64,000 bases of DNA, from assembly GCA_964017185.1 (NCBI GenBank), contig OZ024869.1, positions 73,782,008 to 73,846,007 of the forward strand, read 5' to 3'. Shown here in pieces: positions 21,308 through 32,400 of this stretch; position 1 is the first letter of the stretch; each line of letters begins with the position of its first letter. This DNA is from Rugalucina vietnamica. Taxonomy: Eukaryota; Mollusca; Bivalvia; Lucinida; Lucinidae. The position numbers and the translations under genes were made by a program. The notes under the pieces are model-generated. The model was not told where the DNA came from, searched no databases, and saw only the letters and a program-made list of their open reading frames with translations.

Positions 21308-21640
21308 ATATATGCAAGGTTTGATGGTTGTAGGCTTTATAGTTGATGAGATATTAAGGGTTGGCTTCAAAAATGACAAAGTCACTAGAGCATGAAATAT
21401 AGGTCAAGGTCACCAGATCAATGTGGGTGCAAAGTCGGGACATCAAGAAGCCATATGCAAGGTTTGATGGTTGTAGGCTTTATAACTGATGAGATATTAA
21501 GGGTTGGCTTAAAAAATGACAAAGTCACTGGAGCATGAAATATAGGTCAAGGTCAGTAGGTCAATGTGGGTGCCGAGTCGGGACATGGAGGAGAAGCCTT
21601 ATGTAAGGTATGACAGATCTAGGCTTTACAGTTGATGAGA
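21308..21640. repeat. 146-bp satellite, remainder
   Basis: Continuation of the array on the far side of the insertion. Units become diverged at the right (CCTTATGTAAGG for CCATATGCAAGG) before the 3' section. Confidence 0.85.
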
Positions 21641-22322
21641 AACTAACACAGCATCTGAGCATTGTACAAAGGTGTTCTAGATATTGACCTTTAGCCCCGC
21701 CCCCAGGCACCACCCCACGAGTCCCTTCACAATAAATCACAGAGGACCCCCATATGCAGCAATGTTCCAAATATGAATGATTTCTGGTCAGTGACTATCA
21801 AGATATAACAATTTTTAAAACTTTAACCGAAAGTGTGACACGGACGTACACGTAAACGACCGAGGTGACAACAATAGCTCTGTGCACTTTGTGCAGGAGA
21901 GCTAAAAATGACTTTCGTTCAGTGCCGTTTAAGGAGCTAGCACTTTTCGCCGACGTCAAGCGTAAAGTGGTCAAAACACGCAGACATGTATATGATTACA
22001 GCGCCAAAAGTCAGGGTAATTTTACACAAATCTGTGCCTATTTATTGTGTTTGAAAACTTTCAAATTTGTTTCATTTTACACGCAAAAATGAAAGTTTTC
22101 TTCATAAACGTTCAAGTGACGTAATTACCACAGTTTTAGTGCAATTGAAAGTCAACTAACAGCATTTGCTTGGCTTTTGATGTTCCTTTCCAGGAATAAC
22201 ATTGGACACGGTGAATATGTTTCATCCAATTTCCTTTTGTTGATTTTTGGTAACGGTTGAAATCACACTGTATGAAGTAAATCACTGCCGTTGACGTTCC
22301 CTTTTTGATATGAAATTTAAAG

Positions 22323-22903
22323 CCCCTGTCAGACACTCTGTCTCAAGAGTTGGACCTAGGAGTTAAGCTCCGCCCACTTTTTTGGTGAACTCGTAGCATC
22401 TCGTAGAGAACTCGCCCTACGTCGGCGGTTGTCATACAGAAGTCTTCCTAACTGGTAGCAACTCGTATCGTACAGAACTCGTAGTAATGTCGTGGGATGT
22501 CGTGCATTCTCGGTGTCTTGTCAAACATGGCGAGTTGCCTACGAGATACCTACGAGTTGCTATGAGATACCTATGAGTTGCTACGATATTGAAGGAGACT
22601 TCTAACGAGTTCCTACGACAGTTCACGAGTTTACTACGACATTCCTACGAGTATCCGCAAGTTCCTACGACTTATATCGTAGGGATGTCGAGTAGAACTC
22701 GTAGGGCATTACAACTCATAGCAACTCGCACGACAAGCAGCGGCGAGTTATGATTTGCGCTAACTCGTAGCTTCAACTCGTGTGTGACAGCTTTGAAACT
22801 TTTTCAACATAACTCGTGGCAACTCGAGCGACAAGCGGCGACTTTTAACTCGTACCAACTCGTAGCATGTCGGGGCTTCAACTCGTGAGTGTGTGACAGG
22901 CCT
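22323..22903. mobile_element. TIR element with iterated CTACGAGTTG motif
   Basis: Left end CCCCTGTCAGACACTC, right end GAGTGTGTGACAGGCC. The 580-bp interior is dense in both orientations of CTACGAGTTGCTACGAG-like words. A second internal end, AACTCGTGTGTGACAGC at about 22,776-22,792, suggests that the right end has been duplicated. Confidence 0.75.
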
Positions 22904-23260
22904 ATTAAGCAGGCTGATTGTATTTTCTATTTGAAATTATTTTTGCCGAAATATCCTGTATTCTAAAAGAAATAATCATCATCGCAACCAATTTATAGTG
23001 ATTTAAAGCAGGAAATCAGAGACTTTACTTATGGAACATCATCTCGAGACAAAATTTAATATCTCTATGAACAGTATGCGAAGTGATGGTGAGCAGGATT
23101 TAGTTTTCCACAGTGAATTTCGTGTATGAAAATTTGATGTGGAAAGTAAAACATTTTTTGACCGGTTAGTAGACGCTTGGCACTGAGGCTGTGTGACATA
23201 TTCGGAATGCTTTTGTGTAAACATGCATGGAGATTGTAAGTCTGAGTCTTACTTAAGAAA

Positions 23261-23431
23261 TAGATCAGCTCTAGTAGTGAATTGTTGAATAATATATCAC
23301 TGTTTGGAGGTCAGTTGTAAAGCAGAGCAAATCACGAGCGCACAGCGCGAGTGATTTATCTGCGTACAACTGACCGACAACCAGTGATATATTTCTCAAC
23401 AATTCACGCACTAGAGCTGATCTATTTCGAT
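23261..23431. repeat. 170-bp foldback hairpin
   Basis: Arms ATAGATCAGCTCTAGTAG ... GGTCAGTTGTA and TACAACTGACC ... CTAGAGCTGATCTAT, ~60-70 bp with few mismatches. The loop itself holds a smaller palindrome around GAGCGCACAGCGC. Confidence 0.8.
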
Positions 23432-24210
23432 TCTGACACACAATAAACGGAATAAAATCATTTTAAACCTTCAGTTTCTTTAACTTTTCCACCATTGCAC
23501 TGAAGAAATCCCGCCAAACGTTTGACTGTACCGCAAATGTTTACATAATGTTTGTTACGTTTTTAACACGTTGAAATGACATTACACCGTCTAACGTCAA
23601 GGTAACGTGACTTATGGGATAGCTGACGTCATAATATAATCAAAATGGCGTCGAAATGGCGCAAAGTAACGTCACGCTAATCCACCCAGTGATATATCAC
23701 TCAATATATCACTGCACTTTACCATTGGCTTGTATAGGCAGGGTGTGTTAGAATCTAATTCAAAATCGAAAGTAAAATTGTCATGTGTTTTCGTGACCAT
23801 TTCTAAACTCTGGAGAGATGGTAGTAAATACCAATTTCTATACAGTGATAAAAAGAAAAATAAAACGTTATTTTTCTTTCCACGTGAAAAATCTATGTCA
23901 TGTAGGTAAAATCTCGCCAAATAGAAGGAAATTTGATATTACCAGGAAGTAAGGATTTTTACTGGTTCTCTGGATGGTAACAGGACGTTTCGTGCAGCAC
24001 GTTATAAAAAGCGGTATCACGCTCAAAGACCGACATTGCTGACAGCCATACTGACACTCTTCATTTCGTCGTCTCAGGTGTGGGATAAGTGTCTAAATTT
24101 TGAATTAGCACATAACATTACAAGAATAACAATCTATCAATCCATCCATACATCCACACATCCGTCAGTCCGTCCGCCCATCTCTATGACTGCCTTTCTA
24201 TTTGCCATTC
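23432..24210. other. Repeat-derived, no gene
   Basis: Contains CAGTGATATATCACT (23,688-23,702), a relative of the neighbouring hairpin, and at 23,610-23,690 an inverted copy of the 13,590-13,670 segment. No protein-coding signal. Confidence 0.5.
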
Positions 24211-24254
24211 TGTCTGTCTGTCTGTCTGTCGTCTGTCTGTCTGTCTGTCTGTCT
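24211..24254. repeat. (GTCT)n microsatellite
   Basis: Ten or so copies of the tetranucleotide with one interruption. Confidence 0.9.
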
Positions 24255-24261
24255 ACAGGTC

Positions 24262-25950
24262 TACCTGAATCTGAATCTGAATCTGAATAGTTTACTGGTG
24301 ACACGCCAAATGACATTATTTCACCAGGGGGTTCGGATGGGGGGGAAATTAGTCCCTTGAACGCACGAGTGAAACGAACTTGGACACACAGTCATCAGAC
24401 ATTTCAGCAGAGGAGACAAGTGAATCAGGGAGGTCATTCCAGTCCCTGATAGTCTGTGGAAAGAAACTACTTTTGTACGCTTCTTTGCTAGCTGAAGGTA
24501 TCTGAAAAGCCAAAGAGTGTTGATTTCTACAACGCCTATTCTTTGGGATAAGGTCATCTGTGGGTATTCTGGCTTTACCCTTTAGACCTTTGTATAGCAA
24601 TATAAGTCTACTATCCTTCCTCCTTTTCTTAAGAGATTCCCATTTCAGTTGACCTAAAATGCCAGTCATGCTCCCAGTTTCAAAAACATAATTTCCCGTC
24701 ACAAACCTTGCCGCACGATTTTGGACCTTTTCCAGTTCTTCCTGGAGGCCATGAGTGTGAGGGTCCCAAACTGAGCTTCCATATTCCAAGACCGGCCGCA
24801 CCAGTCCTTTATAAGCTGCTTCTTTCACATCTGGGGGACAAGAATACAAATTTCTCCTCAAGAATCCGAGAGTTCTGTTAGCCTTTGTACAAACATTGGA
24901 AATATGAGTATTCCATTTCAAATCATTTGTGATAGTTACACCCAGGTATTTTATGCTTTCAACGTTTTCCAGTAAAGTGCCCTCAAGGGTGTAGTTAGCC
25001 TGTATCTTACTAGACCGTTTATTTGTCAGCTGCGTCATGTTGCATTTGACGGGTTGAAATCTCATTCCCCATTTTCTAGCCCAACTGCCTAGGCGATCAA
25101 TGTCTCTTTGAAGTTTCAATGTATCCTCTTCATTCTTGATTTCACGATAGCAAACACAATCATCAGCAAAGAGTCTTATTTCAGACTCGATGTCTGCTGA
25201 GATGTCATTTATATACAAGGAAAACAGCAAGGGGCCGAGAACGGTGCCCTGAGGGACACCCGACACAACTGGAGCCCAATCCGATTTAATACCATTAACC
25301 ACTACCCTTTGTTGTCTGAAACAAAGGAAAGCATTTATCCAATTCAGTGTTGTTCCACCTATTCCATAGCTGAACAATTTGCTTTTAAGGAGTTCATGGG
25401 GAGGAGTATCGAAAGCCTTTTCAAAATCGAGTATAAAAGTGTCGACCTGGCCTTTTTTGTCTAAGATTTTGGCCCAGTCATTTATCACTGTAGTCAACTG
25501 AGTTTCACAGCTATGCCATTTCCTAAATGCGTGTTGCCTGTCCGACAGGAGTTCATGTTCATCAAGATGGGCCATAATATTTGAGCATACAATATGTTCA
25601 AGAAGCTTACAAGGAATGCATGTCAAAGAAACAGGGCGGTAATTGCGGGCAAGTGACCTGTCGCCCTTCTTAAACAGGGGGCAAATATTAGCAAGAGACC
25701 ATTCTTTAGGAATTTCACCTGTATCAATTGACTGCTGGAAGAGATGGGCGAATACCGGCCCTAATTCCATAGCCAGTTCCTTTAGGACTCTGGGATGAAG
25801 CTCATCAGGCCCTAAGGCTTTAGACGGGTTTAGACCTTTGAGAAGTTTGGTCACCCCTTCCTTTGTGACCACAATATCATGCATGAATGGGGCAGATCTA
25901 TCCATAAGAGGGACCTGTTTGTATTCACTTTTAGTGAAAACATCCGAGAA
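24262..25950 (-). mobile_element. LINE copy A, Jockey/CR1-type, 5' truncated
   Basis: On the minus strand, a non-LTR retrotransposon reading from about 25,950 to a 3' tail of GATTCA repeats at 24,265-24,290. It keeps the reverse transcriptase but has no endonuclease. Its sequence is almost identical to copy B at 26,742-28,445. Confidence 0.9.
24349..25905 (-). CDS. Reverse transcriptase of LINE copy A (518 aa, open)
   Basis: Non-LTR reverse transcriptase. Fingers motif SKALGPDELHPRVL near residue 30, YRPVSLTCIPCK, FILDFEKAFDT, GVPQGTVLGPLLFSLYIND, and the catalytic LFADD followed by the thumb region (LGVTITNDLKWNTHI). It ends in the family-typical FFPQTIRDWNDLPDSL segment. The frame is uninterrupted, so the insertion is recent or the copy is selected; the missing endonuclease domain argues for a recent, 5'-truncated, non-autonomous copy. 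Clade within the Jockey superfamily (CR1, L2, Jockey) is not resolved. Confidence 0.9.
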   Translation of the reverse strand: MDRSAPFMHDIVVTKEGVTKLLKGLNPSKALGPDELHPRVLKELAMELGPVFAHLFQQSIDTGEIPKEWSLANICPLFKKGDRSLARNYRPVSLTCIPCKLLEHIVCSNIMAHLDEHELLSDRQHAFRKWHSCETQLTTVINDWAKILDKKGQVDTFILDFEKAFDTPPHELLKSKLFSYGIGGTTLNWINAFLCFRQQRVVVNGIKSDWAPVVSGVPQGTVLGPLLFSLYINDISADIESEIRLFADDCVCYREIKNEEDTLKLQRDIDRLGSWARKWGMRFQPVKCNMTQLTNKRSSKIQANYTLEGTLLENVESIKYLGVTITNDLKWNTHISNVCTKANRTLGFLRRNLYSCPPDVKEAAYKGLVRPVLEYGSSVWDPHTHGLQEELEKVQNRAARFVTGNYVFETGSMTGILGQLKWESLKKRRKDSRLILLYKGLKGKARIPTDDLIPKNRRCRNQHSLAFQIPSASKEAYKSSFFPQTIRDWNDLPDSLVSSAEMSDDCVSKFVSLVRSRD

Positions 25951-25995
25951 CTACATATCTACCTACCCAATCACCTACCCACATACCGACCGCAT

Positions 25996-26000
25996 GCACG

Positions 26001-26051
<51 letters not shown>
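25996..26051. repeat. (CA)n microsatellite
   Basis: About 23 CA units preceded by GCACGCACGCA. It is part of the end of repeat X (see 26,068), since the same repeat ends in (TG)n near 39,240. Confidence 0.9.
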
Positions 26052-26067
26052 GGAACAGAAGAGCATG

Positions 26068-26400
26068 ATGGTAAATCACAGGCGCTCGACGACTGGACTC
26101 ATTTTTTTTTTTTTTTTTTTTTTTTTTTTCTTTTTTTTTTTTTGGCATTATCACCCGTTTGGAGACCCTTACGATATGCTCATGCAATTATTTTACCTTT
26201 AAAACCTTTTCTATCAATCCTCAATCAACCCTCGTCTATGGGCTGCTATAAGGTCGGAAACGCGGTGTCCTAGTTTAATTGGGGTCATGGGATTCCCCGC
26301 ATCTCAAACTCATACTTCACCCTTTACCGTTATTTCAATGCTGGCTGTCAACACATGAGTGTCTTTGTAAAAGGTCTCGCCCATTGCCTTCATTCAAAAT
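26068..26400 (-). repeat. Repeat X, copy 1
   Basis: Read on the minus strand: GAAGGCAATGGGCGAGACC ... GGGTGATAATGCC, a homopolymer A tract (plus-strand T run 26,101-26,143), ATGAGTCCAGTCGTCGAGCG, then (TG)n. The inverted counterpart lies at 28,450-28,825. Probably a short retroelement or MITE; class unknown. Confidence 0.7.
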
Positions 26401-26740
26401 AAGCACCACCGCCCGTAAAAACTAACAATTAAAGCATTCTACAGAATTGGAGGACATCCCGAATGAAATCGGCAATCTAGCCGTGACATTACTATAAATA
26501 CACTGGCCACACGACGTGTTACGCCAGCACGTGATATGTGTTACGTTGGTTTTCATAGGTTGCTTGATTTAATATCCAATCAAAACACTTTGTGATCTAG
26601 TGTCATGGCAACAATGCAATACAATTATCCAGTAGGATTGATTCTTTCATACGATATTTACAGTGACCTTCCACTGATTTCTAGAAACGAAAGGTCACCA
26701 TACAAAAACATTCGGGATCCCATCCAAGTAGACAGGTGGT
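26401..26740. other. No gene seen
   Basis: Unique-looking DNA between repeat X and LINE B. Contains a small inverted pair AGTGACCTTCCACTG / GAAAGGTCACCAT. Confidence 0.4.
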
Positions 26741-26741
26741 C

Positions 26742-28445
26742 TGAATCTGAATCTGAATAGTTTACTGGTGACACGCCAAATGACATTATTTCACCAGGGG
26801 GTTCGGATGGGGGAGAAATTAGCCCCTTGAACGCACGAGTGAAGCGAACTTGGACACACAGTCATCAGACATTTCAGCAGAGGAGACAAGTGAATCAGGG
26901 AGGTCATTCCACTCCCTGATAGTCTGTGGAAAGAAACTACTTTTGTACGCTTCTTTGCTAGCTGAAGGTATCTGAAAAGCCATTTCTACAACGCCTATTC
27001 TTTGGGATAAGGTCATCTGTGGGTATTCTGGCTTTACCCTTTAGACCTTTGTATAGCAATATAAGTCTACTATCCTTCCTCCTTTTCTTAAGAGATTCCC
27101 ATTTCAATTGACCTAAAATGCCAGTCATGCTCCCAGTTTCAAAAACATAATTTCCCGTCACAAACCTTGCCGCACGATTTTGGACCTTTTCCAGTTCTTC
27201 CTGGAGGCCATGAGTGTGAGGGTCCCAAACTGAGCTTCCATATTCCAAGACCGGCCGCACCAGTCCTTTATAAGCTGCTTCTTTCACATCTGGGGGACAA
27301 GAATACAAATTTCTCCTCAAGAATCCGAGAGTTCTGTTAGCCTTTGTACAAACATTGGAAATATGAGTATTCCATTTCAAATCATTTGTGATAGTAACAC
27401 CCAGGTATTTTATGCTTTCAACGTTTTCCAGTAAAGTGCCCTCAAGGGTGTAGTTAGCCTGTATCTTACTAGACCGTTTATTTGTCAGCTGCATCATGTT
27501 GCATTTGACGGGTTGAAATCTCATTCCCCATTTTCTAGCCCAACTGCCTAAGCGATCAATGTCCCTTTGAAGTTTCAATGTATCCTCTTCATTTTTGATT
27601 TCACGATAGCAAACACAATCATCAGCAAAGAGTCTTATTTCAGACTCGATGTCTGCTGAGATGTCATTTATATACAACGAAAACAGCAAGGGGCCGAGAA
27701 CGGTGCCCTGAGGGACACCCGACACAACTGGAGCCCAATCCGATTTAATACCATTAACCACTACCCTTTGTTGTCTGAAACAAAGGAAAGCATTTATCCA
27801 CTTCAGTGTTGTTCCACCTATTCCATAGCTGAACAATTTGCTTTTAAGGAGTTCATGGGGAGGAGTATCAAAAGCCTTTTCAAAATCGAGTATAAAAGTG
27901 TCGACCTGGCCTTTTTTGTCTAAGATTTTGGCCCAGTCATTTATCACTGTAGTCAACTGAGTTTCACAGCTATGCCATTTCCTAAATGCGTGTTGCCTGT
28001 CCGACAGGAGTTCATGTTCATCAAGATGGGCCATAATATTAGAGCATACAATATGTTCAAGAAGCTTACAAGGAATGCATGTCAAAGAAACAGGGCGGTA
28101 ATTGCGGGCAAGTGACCTGTCGCCCTTCTTAAACAGGGGGCAAATATTAGCAAGAGACCATTCTTTAGGAATTTCACATGTATCAATTGACTGCTGGAAG
28201 AGATGGGCGAATACCGGCCCTAATTCCATAGCCAGTTCCTTTAGGACTCTGGGATGAAGCTCATCAGGCCCTAAGGCTTTAGACGGGTTTAGACCTTTGA
28301 GAAGTTTGGTCACCCCTTCCTTTGTGACCACAATATCATGCATGAATGGGGCAGATCTATCCATAAGAGGGACCTGTTTGTATTCACTTTTAGTGAAAAC
28401 ATCCGAGAACTGACCATTAGTGGTATAAAATATAAGTTTACGGGC
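26742..28445 (-). pseudogene. LINE copy B, reverse transcriptase with frameshift
   Basis: Same element as copy A and nearly identical. It reads ~25 codons further upstream (IVARKLIFYTTNGQFSDVF precedes the shared start). An 11-base deletion near 26,983, relative to copy A, shifts the frame just before the C-terminal FQIPSASKEAYKS segment, so the protein is broken there. Other differences are single substitutions (Thr/Met in CNMTQL, Asn/Lys before WIN). The frame from 28,511 enters repeat X and its first codons are not LINE. Confidence 0.9.
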
Positions 28446-28449
28446 GACT

Positions 28450-28718
28450 ATGTTTATTTTTGACGAAGGCAATGGGTGAGACCTTTTACATAGTCGCTCA
28501 TAAGTAGACACTCAGCATTGAAATAACGGTAAAGGGTGAAGTACGAGTTTGAGATGCGGGGAATCCCATGACCCCAATTAAACTGGGACACCGCGTTTCC
28601 GACCTTGTCTATATAGTAGCCCATAGACGAGGGTTGATTGAGGATTGATAGAAAAGGTTTTAAAGGTAAAATAATTTGCATGAACATATCGTAAGGGTCT
28701 CCAAACGGGTGAAAATGC

Positions 28719-28781
<63 letters not shown>

Positions 28782-28825
28782 AGTCCAGTCGTCGAGCGCC
28801 TGTGGGTAAATGCCTGTCATCATGG
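28450..28825 (+). repeat. Repeat X, copy 2 (inverted relative to copy 1)
   Basis: GAAGGCAATGGGTGAGACC ... AACGGGTGAAAATGCC, poly(A) of about 60 (28,719-28,779), ATGAGTCCAGTCGTCGAGCG. The heads of the two X copies face each other across LINE B. Confidence 0.8.
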
Positions 28826-29194
28826 TCATGTTGGTGATTAATGTTCATCCCGACCAAAATTTGTGTGTACTCGCACATGTACTAAAGGCAAACCTCACAT
28901 ATCAGATGGGAACATTTTTAGACGAGCATGCCCAGAACTGCTCAGCCCTTTATATAATTCCCTGTTGATCTATAGGCCTTGATACCTCAAGCATATTCGT
29001 GTACTCCGTCATGCCTAGCACATCATGTAGTGTGCTATAAGGCACGGACTATACACATGTATTATGCCGGAGCTGGACAAAATATTAGTCGAATGTCTGT
29101 GCATTTTAATTATCAAGAAGTATCGTCTAGTGCATTTTTCTTCCCAAAACTTTATTCATGGATAAAGCTTATATTATACACATGATCGGTCGTC

Positions 29195-29298
29195 TGGTTC
29201 TTATTTTTGATCCAAAACATAGATTGTGGGTACTCGTTAGAACCACCTCGGCGAGGCGCTTCTTATTAACGAGCACCCACAATCGTTTTTGAAAACAC
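29195..29298 (+). mobile_element. MITE family 1, palindrome only
   Basis: Only the central part survives (TTCTTATTTTTGATCC, ATTGTGGGTACTCG, GAACCACCTCGGCGAGGCG). One arm is interrupted by TTCTTATTAACGAG. Confidence 0.7.
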
Positions 29299-29487
29299 TA
29301 ATAAAGCTATAAGAATTTGAAGATCAGACGATTCTGTATAGTCTAAAAGTATTTCCGGTTTCTCTGTCGCGCGGACATTTGTTAAGGTTCTGTGACACTA
29401 TTATGCTGGCGTCATACCTAGCCGTTTTGACACACGATGGCCCGTGACACGAATATGAAATTTTGAATTTCGCGCGATTTTCGTCAT

Positions 29488-32400
29488 GTAGGCGTCATAC
29501 CTAGCCGATTTTAACACGCGATGGGCACACGATTATGAAAAGTTTCAATTTCGGCGGGGATCGTGAAGACATCGGGCCATTCGTGAGTGCATCGTTACCC
29601 ATCGTATGTCCATCGGGAGATTTTTTAAGCCTTCGGCATCACATGCTAAACAATACAGGAAGGACACATATATATGAGGGTTGTCCGGAAAGTTTTAGGA
29701 CTGTGCCGATATCTTAAAAAATATTTTATGCTATACAAATAAAGATATACGAGTTTAAAGATAAGGCCTTCCTGAATAATATATGGGAAAATTCGAATCA
29801 AAATCTACATACACTTGGAAATATTGGTCTCCAAGGCAACCGATGTGGCGCTTCTCGGAGCACTTTGAATTTTGTGTTGTCTAAAACCTGGAGACAAGAA
29901 AACAATTGTCCACAAATTGGCCATATGGCTTTTAAATACAGCAACAATTTGCATGGTATCACGCCATCATTTGTTTAACATGTTCGCAAAATTCCATGGT
30001 CTTTCGACGGTTATCAACTTTGCCAAAGCTAAAAGAAGTGTATGTGTCGATCAAAATGTTGGCAAAAAACTCGACGTCGCCGCATCGGATGAAGCAGCGT
30101 TTTTTTTTATCATACAGTGTTCCTGCCGTAATGAGTTCACAAATCTAATCAAAATTTCTCACTGATCCAGGCTATGCAAGATCATTAATTTTTCGCTTTT
30201 TCGAAAAGTTTTTGTCAGGAAATCGGTGAAAAGAGGAAGGGCTACAGGCCGTTCGATGCGTGCGAAAAAACAAAATCCCATTTAAAATCGGCGCAAAAGA
30301 GTTTGGAGGTAGCCAAATGAAAACGAATGTGTTTTCCGGATATATTTTGTATTGTTGCCCTCAGAATAATCAAATAAACTTGAAACTATCAAGCGTTGGT
30401 GCCCGATGACCTTGAGAGCCACTTTAAAATGCATCCGATCAGCCAGGTTTTTCTTGTAAAATCATAACGTTATTGACGTCAAAGTGCTCCGAGAGTAGCA
30501 ACATGCTCGTATTAAAATGATTATATCAATATGTTCCCGGTGAGCAAATATGCTGAAATTTTCAGCAATAACTCATGATATAATGTAATATTCCTGTGTA
30601 AAATTACAACTGATTCTCTTGAATAGTTATTGAGATGTAGACACAGTCTCAAAACTTTCCGGACAGCCTACGTATGTAATGGTTCAATTTCGTGTTGAAT
30701 TCACGAGTATATCTTGGCCTTCGCAAAGGCCATCGCGAGGCCATCTTATCACATCGGGACTACATCGTACTTCTGTCGTGTGGTCATCGGCACTATCGGC
30801 AAGGTTTTGCTACACGAAGGCATTACGAGGGACACGCGATGTTGCCCGATTGTGTTAGGAAGGCAACATGACATCGTGTGGCCTTCGCAACGCTATCGTA
30901 TAAGCATCGTATTTAAAAAAATCTACTTGAACACGATGGCATCAGGATGGAAACACGATATTAATCAAAAGTGTTCTAATATTTCCCGGGGTAACATGGA
31001 CATACGAAAACAAACAAAAAATCAGCACCAACACAACATTTTTCTCAGAAACCTCAAGTGGAAGACTGTTAAATCATGGCGTATTTCGAAGAAAAAAACA
31101 GGTTCACACACAGAGTACAGCACTGCTTCTATACATGCAGCTGGAGCATGACCAAAAACTCATACAGGAACAACACCATCTCTTACAGGTATTTGGTTTG
31201 TTTATTGCTAGATGTCTTTTCAGCAGCGCCCGGTTTTCTTTCTAGTAGACTAGTACCCATTGTAGAATTCGACAAACGAGAGTTTTAACTACTGACTCAA
31301 GAACAGTTTTGTGTCAGTTTCATGCGAGAGATGGATTTAAAGTACTATCAAACTGTCACCATGAAGCTTGATCAGAGTTATTAATTAATTTATTACTATG
31401 GACGTCAAAAACGAAAGCATACAAATTAAATGCTTTCTCAAAAGAGACCATGAAATTGAGGCGCGTTCAACCACCAGCCTACAGTGTAGGTAGGTACCGT
31501 GTATTTTATGGACTGGAGTCTTTGGAGTCATGGATTGAAGTGGAACTGTGGAGTGGAGCAGAAAACTAAACCAAAACAAAGCCAGTCAATTCTAACATAT
31601 AGACCATTCTTTTGGATATGACAGTTAATGTCTTAGCACATTATTCATGTATATTTTGGTAGATCCTTAACTTAGATAATCTGTTTGAACATGGGATGGT
31701 TATGATAAGAAATTAACACCCATATCTGAAAGTTTCTTTGTATTCTAAAAAATACTTACTTGTATTTCCTGTTCAACTCCAAACTTTCCCTCCAGGGTTC
31801 CACTTCAAGAAACCGCTCCAATACGGCAGCCCATGACCACTCCAGGACCCCAAGCCTTGACTCCAACCCATAAAATACACACTGCCCCTACATTACACAT
31901 ATATAACTAATTGTGGTCAAACATGAGATATTATATCAATGCTCAACCCACATTTATTTAATTGACTTTTACATAAGATCGGATAGTCACATGATGCCTT
32001 CGGGACACATTCGGGAATACATTTCACCTAACATGACGTCGTCAGGCCATCGTGAAGCCATCGTGAGGCCTTCGTGTACCATTCGCAACAACATAGTATG
32101 CAAAACTACCAAGTGCTTCGGATAGAATCGTGTGTCTATCGTGTGATAATCGGTAGGCTTCGTCTATGTGTTGGCTCAGTGTTAGCTTTTTTACCAAATT
32201 CGTGACGAAAATCGCGCGAAATTCAAAATTTCATATTCGTGTGGCCATCGTGTGTCAAAATCGGCTAGGTATGACGCCAACATCACGAATTCGGTAAAAA
32301 GCCAATATTGAGCCGACTCATACACGAAGCCTACCGATGGTCACATGATGGACACACGATGGACACACGAATAGCTCACGATTATACATGTACCCGAAGT

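Larger units (their letters stand above)
19041..21904 (+). mobile_element. Second Helentron/pearl-like element, interrupted
   Basis: Consists of a ~146-bp satellite (19,060-20,003 and 21,308-21,640) and a 3' section ending in the hairpin TAGCTCTGTGCAC / GTGCAGGAGAGCTA at 21,873-21,904, as in other Helentron-associated elements. The left boundary is uncertain. A 1.3-kb TIR transposon splits the satellite. Confidence 0.6.

Noticed and set aside
24036-24290. 84-codon plus-strand frame rich in Ser/Val/Cys
   Set aside because: Generated by the (GTCT)n microsatellite and the GAATCT LINE tail.
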